The notes beneath the pieces are model-generated. The model did no database searches. It was not told the origin of the DNA and saw only the letters and a program-made list of their open reading frames with translations. A stretch of 12,331 bases of DNA from JACZWZ01 sp964194935. Lineage in GTDB: Bacteria; Actinomycetota; Acidimicrobiia; Spongiisociales; UBA11373. The stretch lies in contig CAXMOL010000142.1 of the NCBI GenBank assembly GCA_964194935.1, positions 1 through 12,331 of the forward strand. Direction: 5' to 3'. Position 1 is the first letter of the stretch; the number at the start of each line of letters is the position of its first letter. Below are positions 7,026 through 12,331 of this stretch, in pieces. A program made the translations under genes and the position numbers.

Positions 7026-7760
7026 TGTCTTCTCCTTCACCCAGGTGCCGGGACCGTCGTTGAACGACGAGGCCACACGAATCGGCACCCCGAAACGCAT
7101 CCCGAACTCTACGGCCCGCGGCATCAGGACTCGTGCTCCCGCCGCAGCCAACTCCAACATCTCCTCGAATGCGATCTCAGTTATCAGCTCCGCCGACTCG
7201 ACCACCCGGGGATCGGCGGTAAACACGCCATCGACATCGGTATAGATCTCGCAAGCATCCGCTCCGAGCGCAGCTGCCATCGCGGCCGCGGTCGCATCGG
7301 AACCGCCGCGGCCGAGTGTTGTGATCTCCTTGGTGTCCGATGACACGCCCTGGAATCCGGCGACGATCACCACACGGCCGGCGTCGAGTGCGTCTCGCAC
7401 CCGAAACGGACGTATGTCCTTGATCTTGGCGCCACCGTGGGTCGTGTCGGTGAGGATGCCCGCCTGCGATCCGGTAAGGCTCACCGCTTCGACACCGAGA
7501 TCCTGGATCGCCATCGCCAGCAGCGCCATGGACACGCGCTCTCCGGCGGTGAGCAGCATGTCCATTTCGCGCGGGTGTTCGTTGCTACTGACGTCGGAGG
7601 ACAGGCGCACCAGGTCGTCAGTGGTGTCGCCCATGGCCGAGACAATGACCACGACATCGTCACCGCCCTTGCGCCGAGCCGCGACGCGACTAGCAACGTT
7701 GCGGATCCGGGAGGCATCGCCGACCGAGGTACCGCCGTACTTCTGCACGACGAGAGACAT
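6537..7760 (-). CDS. lysC: Aspartate kinase
   Basis: 407 residues. It phosphorylates aspartate with ATP, the committing step of the aspartate pathway. The N-terminal kinase domain carries KYGGTSVG (7-14) and TTLGRGGSDATA (148-159, approximately). Two C-terminal ACT domains (about 263-325 and 341-403) contain VDMIVQNVSESGITDISF and NIDMISTSAIRVSCVI, the regions that bind inhibitory amino acids in homologues. In the related Corynebacterium enzyme this is concerted Lys plus Thr inhibition. ATG at 7760 is chosen because the conserved N-terminus begins there. It has no Shine-Dalgarno sequence but has TACAAT 7 bases upstream, suggesting a leaderless mRNA. The open frame continues upstream into repeat DNA; that part is not coding. 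An internal in-frame start lies at 7025. Confidence 0.97.
   Translation of the reverse strand: MSLVVQKYGGTSVGDASRIRNVASRVAARRKGGDDVVVIVSAMGDTTDDLVRLSSDVSSNEHPREMDMLLTAGERVSMALLAMAIQDLGVEAVSLTGSQAGILTDTTHGGAKIKDIRPFRVRDALDAGRVVIVAGFQGVSSDTKEITTLGRGGSDATAAAMAAALGADACEIYTDVDGVFTADPRVVESAELITEIAFEEMLELAAAGARVLMPRAVEFGMRFGVPIRVASSFNDGPGTWVKEKTMEQAIVRGIAHDAAAAKVTVHGVPDRPGVAAALFEPLAAEGVSVDMIVQNVSESGITDISFTVPREYADVARGVAENVAADLGAAGVDLATDIARLSIVGSGMRAEPGVAATMFRELADEGVNIDMISTSAIRVSCVIDESDVDRAMNRLHRAFNFDVGSSE
7032..7037 (-). promoter_or_regulatory. Internal ribosome binding site for LysC beta
   Basis: AAGGAG read on the minus strand, 6 bases before the ATG at 7025. It falls in the linker codons VKEKTM, just before the first ACT domain. 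It contrasts with the main lysC start, which has no such site. Confidence 0.65.
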
Positions 7761-7767
7761 GATGGAG

Positions 7768-7773
7768 ATTGTA
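7768..7773 (-). promoter_or_regulatory. -10 box of a likely leaderless lysC promoter
   Basis: TACAAT on the minus strand differs from TATAAT at one position and ends 7 bases before the lysC ATG. This places the predicted transcription start at or next to the A of the start codon. No good -35 hexamer is visible 17 bases upstream. Leaderless mRNAs with this geometry are common in actinobacteria. Confidence 0.5.
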
Positions 7774-7787
7774 TCGACGACTCGGGA

Positions 7788-7808
7788 TAGCCAGTAGCCA
7801 ATAGCCGA
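7788..7808. repeat. Heptamer tandem repeat, three units
   Basis: TAGCCAG (7788-7794), TAGCCAA (7795-7801) and TAGCCGA (7802-7808) are three head-to-tail heptamers sharing TAGCC. The tract lies between the lysC promoter and the large palindromic repeat that starts at 7831. Confidence 0.65.
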
Positions 7809-7830
7809 TATCCCGGGGTCAACTCTGTCC

Positions 7831-8014
7831 CTCCCCCTCAGGGGGAGGTGGCACCGGCGCAGCCGGTGACGGAGGGGGTCACGCGCTTCCCCGCGACCGT
7901 GCAGGGACCCCCCTCCCCTCACTCGCTTCAGTGATAGACCACTCCCCCCTAGAGGGGGAGTCAAACGGCGCAGCCGTTTGGTGGGGGGGCCGCTGTCCCC
8001 CCCTGAGGGAGGAG
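7831..8014. repeat. GC-rich multi-hairpin repeat, copy A
   Basis: About 184 bp made of consecutive hairpins, closely matching a second copy at 11714-11894 in the same orientation. In order: CTCCCCC-TCA-GGGGGAG; CACCGGC-GCA-GCCGGTG (7852-7868); GGAGGGGGTC (7871-7880) pairing with GACCCCCCTCC (7906-7916) around a copy-specific core; CACT-CGCTTC-AGTG; ACTCCCCC/GGGGGAGT; CAAACGGC-GCA-GCCGTTTG (7962-7980); and a terminal CCCCTGAGGG-type hairpin. The outer hairpins are inverted copies of each other, like terminal inverted repeats of a miniature mobile element. It lies between the divergent lysC and cyclophilin genes. No protein is encoded; open frames across it are artefacts. Its role could be transposition, RNA structure or nucleoid/regulatory protein binding. 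Confidence 0.85.
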
Positions 8015-8056
8015 AACGAGAGAAGCCAAAGAACCGATTCCCGAGTGAAGGCACTC

Positions 8057-8082
8057 CACCCCTCAGGGGGAGAATGAGAAAG
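8057..8082. repeat. Partial copy of the repeat terminus
   Basis: CCCCTCAGGGGGAGAATGAG resembles the end of copy A (a CTGAGGG hairpin followed by GGAGAACGAGAG) and the start hairpin of both full copies. It stands alone 45 bases past copy A, with none of the internal hairpins, so it looks like a remnant or a solo terminal arm. Confidence 0.5.
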
Positions 8083-8094
8083 GTGAACGGACCG

Positions 8095-8125
8095 ACTCCT
8101 CACTCCCGACTCTCTCCTACTCTCT
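8095..8125. repeat. Degenerate heptamer tract before the cyclophilin gene
   Basis: ACTC recurs at 8095, 8102 and 8109 with a period of seven (ACTCCTC, ACTCCCG, ACTCTCT), then at 8119 after a 10-base step. The last unit holds TACTCT (8118-8123), a TANNNT box 8 bases before the cyclophilin ATG. It may therefore double as the -10 box of a leaderless promoter, as no Shine-Dalgarno sequence is present. Confidence 0.45.
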
Positions 8126-8131
8126 CGGCTC

Positions 8132-8863
8132 ATGATTCGACGACTCGCCTTCATCCTCATTGCCTTCGCCCTCGCCGTCACCGCATGTGGCGGCGACGAT
8201 TCCGGCGCCACCCCCAAGTCCCCGACCTCAACGGTGGCCGAAACCGGGGCCGGAGCCGCCGCGGACGAGATCTCTTCCGCCGAATATGCGGCCTTCAGGG
8301 CGCAACCGGTCGCCTGTGACGCACCCGCACCTGGGGCCGCAACCGAAATGCGCTTTGCGGAGCCCGAGGATCTCGAACTCAGCGGCACCGTCACGGTTGT
8401 ACTGACGACCTCGTGTGGCGACATCACCATCGAATTGGACCCCGGCGTTGCGCCGGCCACAGTCAACTCCTTCGTCTTTCTCGCCGAACAGGGCTACTTC
8501 GACGGGTCGGTGTCTCATCGGGTGGTTCCGGGCTTCATGATCCAGGCCGGCGACCCGACCGCAACCGGAGCCAACGGACCTGGATATCTGATTCCGGATG
8601 AACTACCCGAAGCCGGATTCGTCTACACCAGAGGGACCGTGGCGATGGCCAATGCGGGCCCCAACACCGGCGGCTCACAGTTCTTCATGATGCTGGCCGA
8701 CGTGGGCCTTCCACCGGCCTACAGCGTCTTCGGGACGGTGGTCTCCGGGCTCGACGTTTTGGATCGGATCGCAACCGTGCCGACTGTTGCTCGGGCAGCT
8801 GGTCTCGAACCAAGTAGCCCGACTGAAACCGTCTACATCAACGCGGTGAGCATCCAGCGCTGA
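8132..8863 (+). CDS. Cyclophilin-type peptidyl-prolyl isomerase lipoprotein
   Basis: 243 residues. A signal peptide with lipobox VTAC (Cys19) predicts an exported, lipid-anchored protein, followed by a flexible Ser/Thr/Gly/Ala linker. The cyclophilin domain (about 86-243) catalyses cis-trans isomerisation of X-Pro bonds. The active-site stretch SHRVVPGFMIQAGDP includes Arg130 and Gln138, and further core motifs are MANAGPNTGGSQFF (172-185) and YSVFGTVVSGLDVLDRI. The loop residue that is His126 in human cyclophilin A is not His here (AYSVFG), a common bacterial difference. Cys62 and Cys95 could pair outside the membrane. The probable job is folding of exported proteins. The ATG has no Shine-Dalgarno sequence. 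The stop overlaps the next start as TGATG. Confidence 0.93.
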   Translation: MIRRLAFILIAFALAVTACGGDDSGATPKSPTSTVAETGAGAAADEISSAEYAAFRAQPVACDAPAPGAATEMRFAEPEDLELSGTVTVVLTTSCGDITIELDPGVAPATVNSFVFLAEQGYFDGSVSHRVVPGFMIQAGDPTATGANGPGYLIPDELPEAGFVYTRGTVAMANAGPNTGGSQFFMMLADVGLPPAYSVFGTVVSGLDVLDRIATVPTVARAAGLEPSSPTETVYINAVSIQR

Positions 8864-9702
8864 TGGCCGTCGACCTCCATACCCATTCGCGCTACTCCGA
8901 TGGGAGCGATTCGCCAACCGCAATCGTCACCAAGGCCAAGTCGATCGGGCTCAGCGCAATCGCCTTGACCGATCACGACATCCTCGACGGGATCGACGAG
9001 GCATTGCAAGCCGCCGGAAACGACATCGAGCTGGTACCGGGAACCGAACTCTCGGTGCAATGGCGCGGCAAGGGGATGCACCTCCTCGCCTATTGGGTCG
9101 ATCACGACTCACCTCTCGCCGATCGGCTGGCCGAGATCCAACTCGGACGTGTTGCCCGCAATCACGAGATGGTCGATGCCCTGACTGAACTCGGAATCGA
9201 CATCACGATGGCGGAACTCGAGGAAGAGGCAGAAATGGGCGTCATCGGACGCCCCCATTTTGCGGCAATCCTCGTCCAAAAAGGTGCTGCAGACACCATC
9301 CAGGACGCCTTCGACGGCTACCTGGCAGCAGGCAGACCCGCCTACCGGCCCCGGGTACGGGTCGAAGCAGCTGAGGCCATGAATCTTGCCCGGGAATCTG
9401 GCGCTGTTCCGGTGATCGCACATCCCCACACGCTGGCCGACGATGCCGCCGCATTCAGCCACCTCTTCTCCGATTTCGCAGAGCTCGGTGCCCTCGGAGT
9501 CGAGTGTCACTACGTCGAGTATCCGCTGGATCTGAGGCTGAGGCTGGCCGCAGAAGTCGAGGACCTAGGACTCGTCGCCACCGGGGGTTCCGACTATCAC
9601 GGCACCTACAAACCGGGCGTGTCGCTGGGGTCGGGCAAGGGTGACCTCGCGGTTCCGGATTCTTGTCTCGATCGGCTCCGCGAATCACGCCCGGAGGCCT
9701 GA
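8863..9702 (+). CDS. PHP-domain metal-dependent phosphoesterase
   Basis: 279 residues, cytosolic. The PHP motifs are complete: DLHTHSRYSDG (His6, His8, Asp13), TDHD (Asp37, His38), PGTELS (Glu62), GRPHFA (His132), AHPHT (His187) and GSDYHG (Asp244, His246). These residues bind the metal cluster. Length and motif spacing match the YciV/RNase AM type, known members of which act on nucleoside 3',5'-bisphosphates or on short RNA 5' ends; which substrate applies here is not visible. ATG at 8863 shares one base with the upstream stop (TGATG), so translation is coupled to the cyclophilin gene. Confidence 0.93.
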   Translation: MAVDLHTHSRYSDGSDSPTAIVTKAKSIGLSAIALTDHDILDGIDEALQAAGNDIELVPGTELSVQWRGKGMHLLAYWVDHDSPLADRLAEIQLGRVARNHEMVDALTELGIDITMAELEEEAEMGVIGRPHFAAILVQKGAADTIQDAFDGYLAAGRPAYRPRVRVEAAEAMNLARESGAVPVIAHPHTLADDAAAFSHLFSDFAELGALGVECHYVEYPLDLRLRLAAEVEDLGLVATGGSDYHGTYKPGVSLGSGKGDLAVPDSCLDRLRESRPEA

Positions 9703-9750
9703 TTTTGCTTATTACTCAGGGACTAGTCACCGGACGCCGATAGCTGCCAT

Positions 9751-11028
9751 ATGACCAAGCTGCGCGCCCGTTTCGGGCGTTTCGAAGCTCCCGTCGATTA
9801 CGGGGGGGTATTCCCGTGGGTGCAGCGCGTTCGGGTGGGAGCGGCTTTGACCATCCTGGTTACGGCTGCCATCTGTGGACTGCTTCGAGTGCCTGGCGCG
9901 ATCTTCCCAATGACGCTTGCAGCTGTAGTAGCGGTGCACGCCGGTCTTCGCATTTCGAGGCCGCACTCGCCAACCGAAGTGCTCCTGATCGACGCCATCG
10001 TGATCGGCGTAGGACTTGGGGCAACACTGCAGACACAGGCTCCTCTCGTCGCAGCCGCTGCCTATCTCATCGCTGGCGCAATCACTTTCGGCGGCCTACT
10101 GCCGCTGTTTTGGGCACTCTCTGCCTTCACCACGTCGTTGGTGATCCGCCCATACCTTCCGATTCCCGATCTCGACACCCTCAGCGGTGCGGGTGAGGTC
10201 GCTCTCTGGATAACCGCCGCCGTCTTCCTTTCGGCAGTGGCGCTGTCGCTCATGGTCGCCGCCTCAGAGATGTACAAGGCGAAACGAGCCCAAACAGAGG
10301 CGCTAACCAGCGAACGGGGGACTTCGGACATGAAGAACGAGTTCGTGTCGATGATCAGCCATGAACTCCGAACGCCGCTCACCACTATCTCAGGATTCGC
10401 CGACACGCTGCACGACACATGGCAGGAGCTTCCGGAGGCCGACGTCGATGAATTCCTGGGGATCATCGTTTCCGAGTCTGAACACCTCAAAAATCTGGTC
10501 GACGACGTACTCGCCATCCCCCGTCTCGAGGCCGGACGGATGCTGCTCGACCCAACTGATTTCTCACTCCGCCCGGCCGCCTTCAAGATCGTCGACCTGC
10601 TTATCCCTGAGGGCGGCGAGAGCTCGGCGTCGGTATCGATCGGTAGCAACGTCGTCGTTCATGCCGACCCGAATCGCGTCGAGCAGATCCTTCGCAATCT
10701 GATTGACAACGCCCGAAAGTACGGTGGTGCATCTGTATCCGTCGAGGCCGTCCCATTCGGTGACCACTGGCAAGTTGTCGTCGCCGACACCGGCCCCGGT
10801 CTATCGCCGGAGGACAGGGAGAGGGTTTTCCAGGCATTTGAACAGGTCACCTCGGGAGACACCCGCACAGAGACCGGATTCGGTCTAGGTCTCGCGGTCG
10901 CGGCTCATCTGGTGGATGCGATGGACGGTCGGATCTGGTACGAACCGGGATTCCCGGTCGGAGCAAGATTCTGCTTCACGCTGCCGATCGGTAAACAACA
11001 GCAGGAAACTGCGACCGCGGTCGCCTAG
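9751..11028 (+). CDS. Membrane sensor histidine kinase (orphan)
   Basis: 425 residues. The N-terminal half has about six hydrophobic segments between 29 and 171, with little extracytoplasmic sequence, so the signal is probably sensed in or near the membrane. A short coiled linker (about 172-195) leads to the kinase core. The H box MISHELRTPL carries the phospho-accepting His204. The N box is EQILRNLIDNARKY (Asn316, Asn320), G1 is DTGPG (346-350), the F box is VFQAFEQ, and G2 is GFGLGL (376-381). All motifs look intact. No response regulator is adjacent, so the partner must be elsewhere. ATG at 9751 lacks a clear Shine-Dalgarno sequence. The stop shares the bases CTAG with the stop of the convergent gene. 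Confidence 0.94.
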   Translation: MTKLRARFGRFEAPVDYGGVFPWVQRVRVGAALTILVTAAICGLLRVPGAIFPMTLAAVVAVHAGLRISRPHSPTEVLLIDAIVIGVGLGATLQTQAPLVAAAAYLIAGAITFGGLLPLFWALSAFTTSLVIRPYLPIPDLDTLSGAGEVALWITAAVFLSAVALSLMVAASEMYKAKRAQTEALTSERGTSDMKNEFVSMISHELRTPLTTISGFADTLHDTWQELPEADVDEFLGIIVSESEHLKNLVDDVLAIPRLEAGRMLLDPTDFSLRPAAFKIVDLLIPEGGESSASVSIGSNVVVHADPNRVEQILRNLIDNARKYGGASVSVEAVPFGDHWQVVVADTGPGLSPEDRERVFQAFEQVTSGDTRTETGFGLGLAVAAHLVDAMDGRIWYEPGFPVGARFCFTLPIGKQQQETATAVA

Positions 11029-11270
11029 GGCTCGACGGCTTCGGACTCCTCGGAACCGACGCTCCATCCATCGGTCACCGGCGTCGGCCGCACAATCGGC
11101 GGTGCCGCCTCCCGCGGTCGACCACTGAGAACCCATCGACCTTTCGACGGACGTTGTGGGGGCACCGACGCGAGCGCAGCTCGTTCTTCTTCCAGCCGAG
11201 CAACGGCGGCGAGGATGGCTGCCGTCACCAGTGGATCGGCGCCTCCCGCAACCTCTATCTGATTGTTCAT
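11025..11270 (-). CDS. Small protein coupled to methylmalonyl-CoA epimerase
   Basis: 81 residues. The ATG overlaps the epimerase stop as ATGA, indicating coupled translation. An N-terminal helix with Ala/Leu/Glu (about 11-35, DPLVTAAILAAVARLEEE) is followed by a short Pro-rich stretch, a conserved-looking RWVLSGRPRE (45-54) and a polar tail. This layout recalls the small epsilon-type or accessory subunits found with actinobacterial acyl-CoA carboxylases, which would suit the propionyl/methylmalonyl-CoA context. The resemblance is general and I do not claim the family. It is convergent with the histidine kinase gene. Confidence 0.72.
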   Translation of the reverse strand: MNNQIEVAGGADPLVTAAILAAVARLEEERAALASVPPQRPSKGRWVLSGRPREAAPPIVRPTPVTDGWSVGSEESEAVEP

Positions 11271-11674
11271 TTCACCTCAACCAACTCGATGAGTGATCCG
11301 GCGAACGACTTCGGATGGACGAACGCAATTCTTTGACCGCCTCCACCAATGTGCGGTTCCGTATCGACCAGCACCGCGCCCTGCGCTTCGAGGTGCGACA
11401 GAGCAGCCTCGATATCGGCAACCTGGAAGGCAAGGTGATGGATTCCCTCACCATTTCGCTCCAGGAATCGACCGACCGGAGTATCCGGCGCCAATGGCTG
11501 CAACAGCTGCACGTGCGAGCCTCCAACCGCGATCATTGCTTCCTCAACCCCTTGTGACTCCACCACCTCTCGGTAGAGCGGCTCGACGCCATATTGATTG
11601 CTGAAACTGTCGAGAGCCGTATCGAGATCGTTGACGGCGATAGCGGTGTGATGAATATTGAGCAGAAGCACCAC
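11267..11674 (-). CDS. mce: Methylmalonyl-CoA epimerase
   Basis: 135 residues with the VOC (glyoxalase) fold. It interconverts (S)- and (R)-methylmalonyl-CoA in the path from propionyl-CoA to succinyl-CoA, or the reverse. Metal ligands expected from characterised family members are all in place: His9 (IHHTAIAV), Gln56 (HVQLLQP), His80 (GIHHLAFQV) and Glu130 (SLIELVE). Start: GTG at 11674, with a second GTG immediately after (11671). Neither has a Shine-Dalgarno sequence, but TACGCT (11678-11683) lies 3 and 6 bases before them respectively, so leaderless initiation at 11671 is plausible. It is coupled to the downstream 81-residue gene. Confidence 0.92.
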   Translation of the reverse strand: MVLLLNIHHTAIAVNDLDTALDSFSNQYGVEPLYREVVESQGVEEAMIAVGGSHVQLLQPLAPDTPVGRFLERNGEGIHHLAFQVADIEAALSHLEAQGAVLVDTEPHIGGGGQRIAFVHPKSFAGSLIELVEVK

Positions 11675-11677
11675 AAG

Positions 11678-11704
11678 AGCGTATCTCAGGAGTCAGGAGA
11701 TACG
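11678..11704. promoter_or_regulatory. Inverted repeat at the mce promoter
   Basis: CGTATCTC (11680-11687) is perfectly complementary to GAGATACG (11697-11704) across a 9-base centre, and pairing extends outward with one bulged base (AGCG/CGCT). The left arm contains the candidate mce -10 box (TACGCT on the minus strand). The centre and arms hold two heptamers TCAGGAG (11686-11692 and 11693-11699). It could be a regulator binding site for mce, or part of the border of the neighbouring repeat. Confidence 0.4.
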
Positions 11705-11713
11705 ACGCTGCTC

Positions 11714-11894
11714 CTCCCCCTCAGGGGGAGGTGGCACCGGCAAGGCCGGTGACGGAGGGGGTCGCGCTGCCAGACCCCAACATGAGAGACCCCCTCCCCT
11801 CCCTTGCTTCAGAACAACCACTCCCCCCTTGAGGGGGAGTCAAACACCGCAGGTGTTTGGTGGGGGGGCCGCTGTCCCCCCTGAGGGGGGAGGA
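11714..11894. repeat. GC-rich multi-hairpin repeat, copy B
   Basis: About 181 bp, same orientation and same order of hairpins as copy A (7831-8014). Hairpins: CTCCCCC-TCA-GGGGGAG; CACCGGC-AAG-GCCGGTG; GGAGGGGGTC (11754-11763) with GACCCCCTCC (11788-11797); ACTCCCCC/GGGGGAGT; CAAACACC-GCA-GGTGTTTG (11841-11859); terminal TCCCCCC-TGA-GGGGGGA (11875-11891). The seventh-stem differences from copy A keep pairing. The core between 11764 and 11787 is unrelated to copy A. It fills the divergent region between mce and the thiolase; open frames over it are artefacts. Confidence 0.85.
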
Positions 11895-11988
11895 CGAAGA
11901 GAAGACGAACAACGGGGCACCCCGACACCCGAATCGCTCAACAGCGCCAGCCGAAACGGGAAGTGGGAAACCTCTCCCGGCGTTCCAA

Positions 11989-12010
11989 TACCATCGACCT
12001 GACAAAGGAG
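11989..12010 (+). promoter_or_regulatory. Thiolase -10-like box and ribosome binding site
   Basis: TACCAT (11989-11994) fits TANNNT, and AAAGGAG (12004-12010) is a strong Shine-Dalgarno sequence 4 bases before the ATG at 12015. If transcription starts about 7 bases after the box, the leader would be short. The ribosome site is well supported; the -10 box is tentative. It is one of the few genes here with a classical ribosome site. Confidence 0.5.
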
Positions 12011-12014
12011 TGAC

Positions 12015-12331
12015 ATGTCCGCAGTCATCGTCGGAATCGCCAGGACCCCAATCGGTCGCTTCGGAGGCGCCTACAAGCCGCTCAACGCGGTCGAGCTCGG
12101 TGCGCACGCCATTGAGGCCGCACTCGGTCGTTCGGGACTGGATCCGGCCCAGGTGAATGAAACGCTGTTCGGACATGTTCTTCAGGCCGGCGCCGGCCAG
12201 ATCACAGCACGCCAGGCCGCAACCCGAGCCGGGCTGCCGATGAGCGTGCCGGCCACCACGATCAACAAGGTGTGCCTGTCCGGAATGACAGCGATAGCTC
12301 TCGCAGACAAGGACATCCGACTCGGCGAGGC
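12015..12331 (+). CDS. Thiolase (acetyl-CoA acetyltransferase), N-terminal part
   Basis: The first 105 codons of a thiolase; the gene continues beyond the window, so no stop is seen. The N-terminus VIVGIARTPIGRFGGAY is characteristic, and the acyl-accepting Cys87 lies in NKVCLSGMTAI, the usual position for the family (about residue 88). Thiolases join two acetyl-CoA to acetoacetyl-CoA or cleave 3-ketoacyl-CoA. The NKVCLSGM variant of the usual NKxCxSG motif and the start fit a biosynthetic/degradative type II thiolase, but the exact substrate cannot be told from this part. It is divergent from mce across repeat copy B. Confidence 0.92.
   Translation, partial: MSAVIVGIARTPIGRFGGAYKPLNAVELGAHAIEAALGRSGLDPAQVNETLFGHVLQAGAGQITARQAATRAGLPMSVPATTINKVCLSGMTAIALADKDIRLGE

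Noticed and set aside
7371..7440. A lysine riboswitch or other leader in front of lysC.
   Set aside because: The predicted transcript is leaderless and no leader of suitable length and structure precedes the ATG at 7760; the upstream hairpins belong to the repeat also found before unrelated genes.
7831..8014. A CRISPR array or an insertion sequence at the repeat clusters.
   Set aside because: There are no regularly spaced direct repeats with spacers, no cas genes and no transposase; the structure is nested hairpins. A non-autonomous element remains possible.
7761..8054. N-terminal extension of lysC by 98 codons through the repeat.
   Set aside because: The extension translates the palindromic repeat, the conserved aspartate kinase N-terminus begins at 7760, and a -10 box lies directly upstream of it.
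11721..12176. Minus-strand open frame of 151 codons across repeat copy B and the thiolase start.
   Set aside because: It is antisense to a clear thiolase and its peptide matches the same-frame translation of repeat copy A, so it is a product of repeat DNA, not a gene.

Overview
The window looks like chromosomal DNA of a moderately GC-rich actinobacterium. An uncultured member of the Acidimicrobiia is my best guess, but that is inference. The signs are: an MMPL/RND exporter whose N-terminal module resembles a membrane protein family common in actinobacteria; a lysC-asd operon with an apparent in-frame LysC beta subunit start; several genes without a Shine-Dalgarno sequence but with a TANNNT box just upstream of the start codon, as in leaderless actinobacterial transcripts; and methylmalonyl-CoA epimerase next to a thiolase. 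I see no phage, integrase, transposase or CRISPR genes.

Layout. Positions 1-256 are non-coding. Positions 257-3826 (minus) encode a large MMPL-type exporter. It is divergent from a YqeG-like HAD phosphatase (3996-4490, plus), whose 3' end overlaps a convergent lipoprotein gene (4465-5016, minus). A possible small membrane protein (5113-5328, plus) and two hairpins follow. Next, all on the minus strand, come lysC (6537-7760), asd (5524-6540, ATGA overlap) and tRNA-Pro(CGG) (5408-5484), with a strong terminator fused to the tRNA 3' end. A 371-bp divergent region carries a GC-rich palindromic repeat. It is followed on the plus strand by a cyclophilin lipoprotein (8132-8863), a translationally coupled PHP phosphoesterase (8863-9702) and an orphan sensor histidine kinase (9751-11028). 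Convergent to the kinase is a minus-strand pair: methylmalonyl-CoA epimerase (11267-11674) and a coupled 81-residue protein (11025-11270). A second divergent region (340 bp) carries another copy of the palindromic repeat. A thiolase (12015 onward) runs off the window.

How the genes work together. LysC and Asd catalyse the first two steps of the aspartate pathway (Lys, Thr, Met, diaminopimelate). Epimerase and thiolase fit acyl-CoA/propionyl-CoA metabolism. The cyclophilin and the DUF-like lipoprotein are predicted to be anchored outside the membrane. The most unusual material is non-coding: two related copies of a roughly 180-bp multi-hairpin element, each in a divergent promoter region, with compensatory stem changes between the copies and heptamer short repeats at their borders. 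Also notable are the fused N-terminal module of the exporter and the internal LysC start with a near-perfect ribosome binding site.
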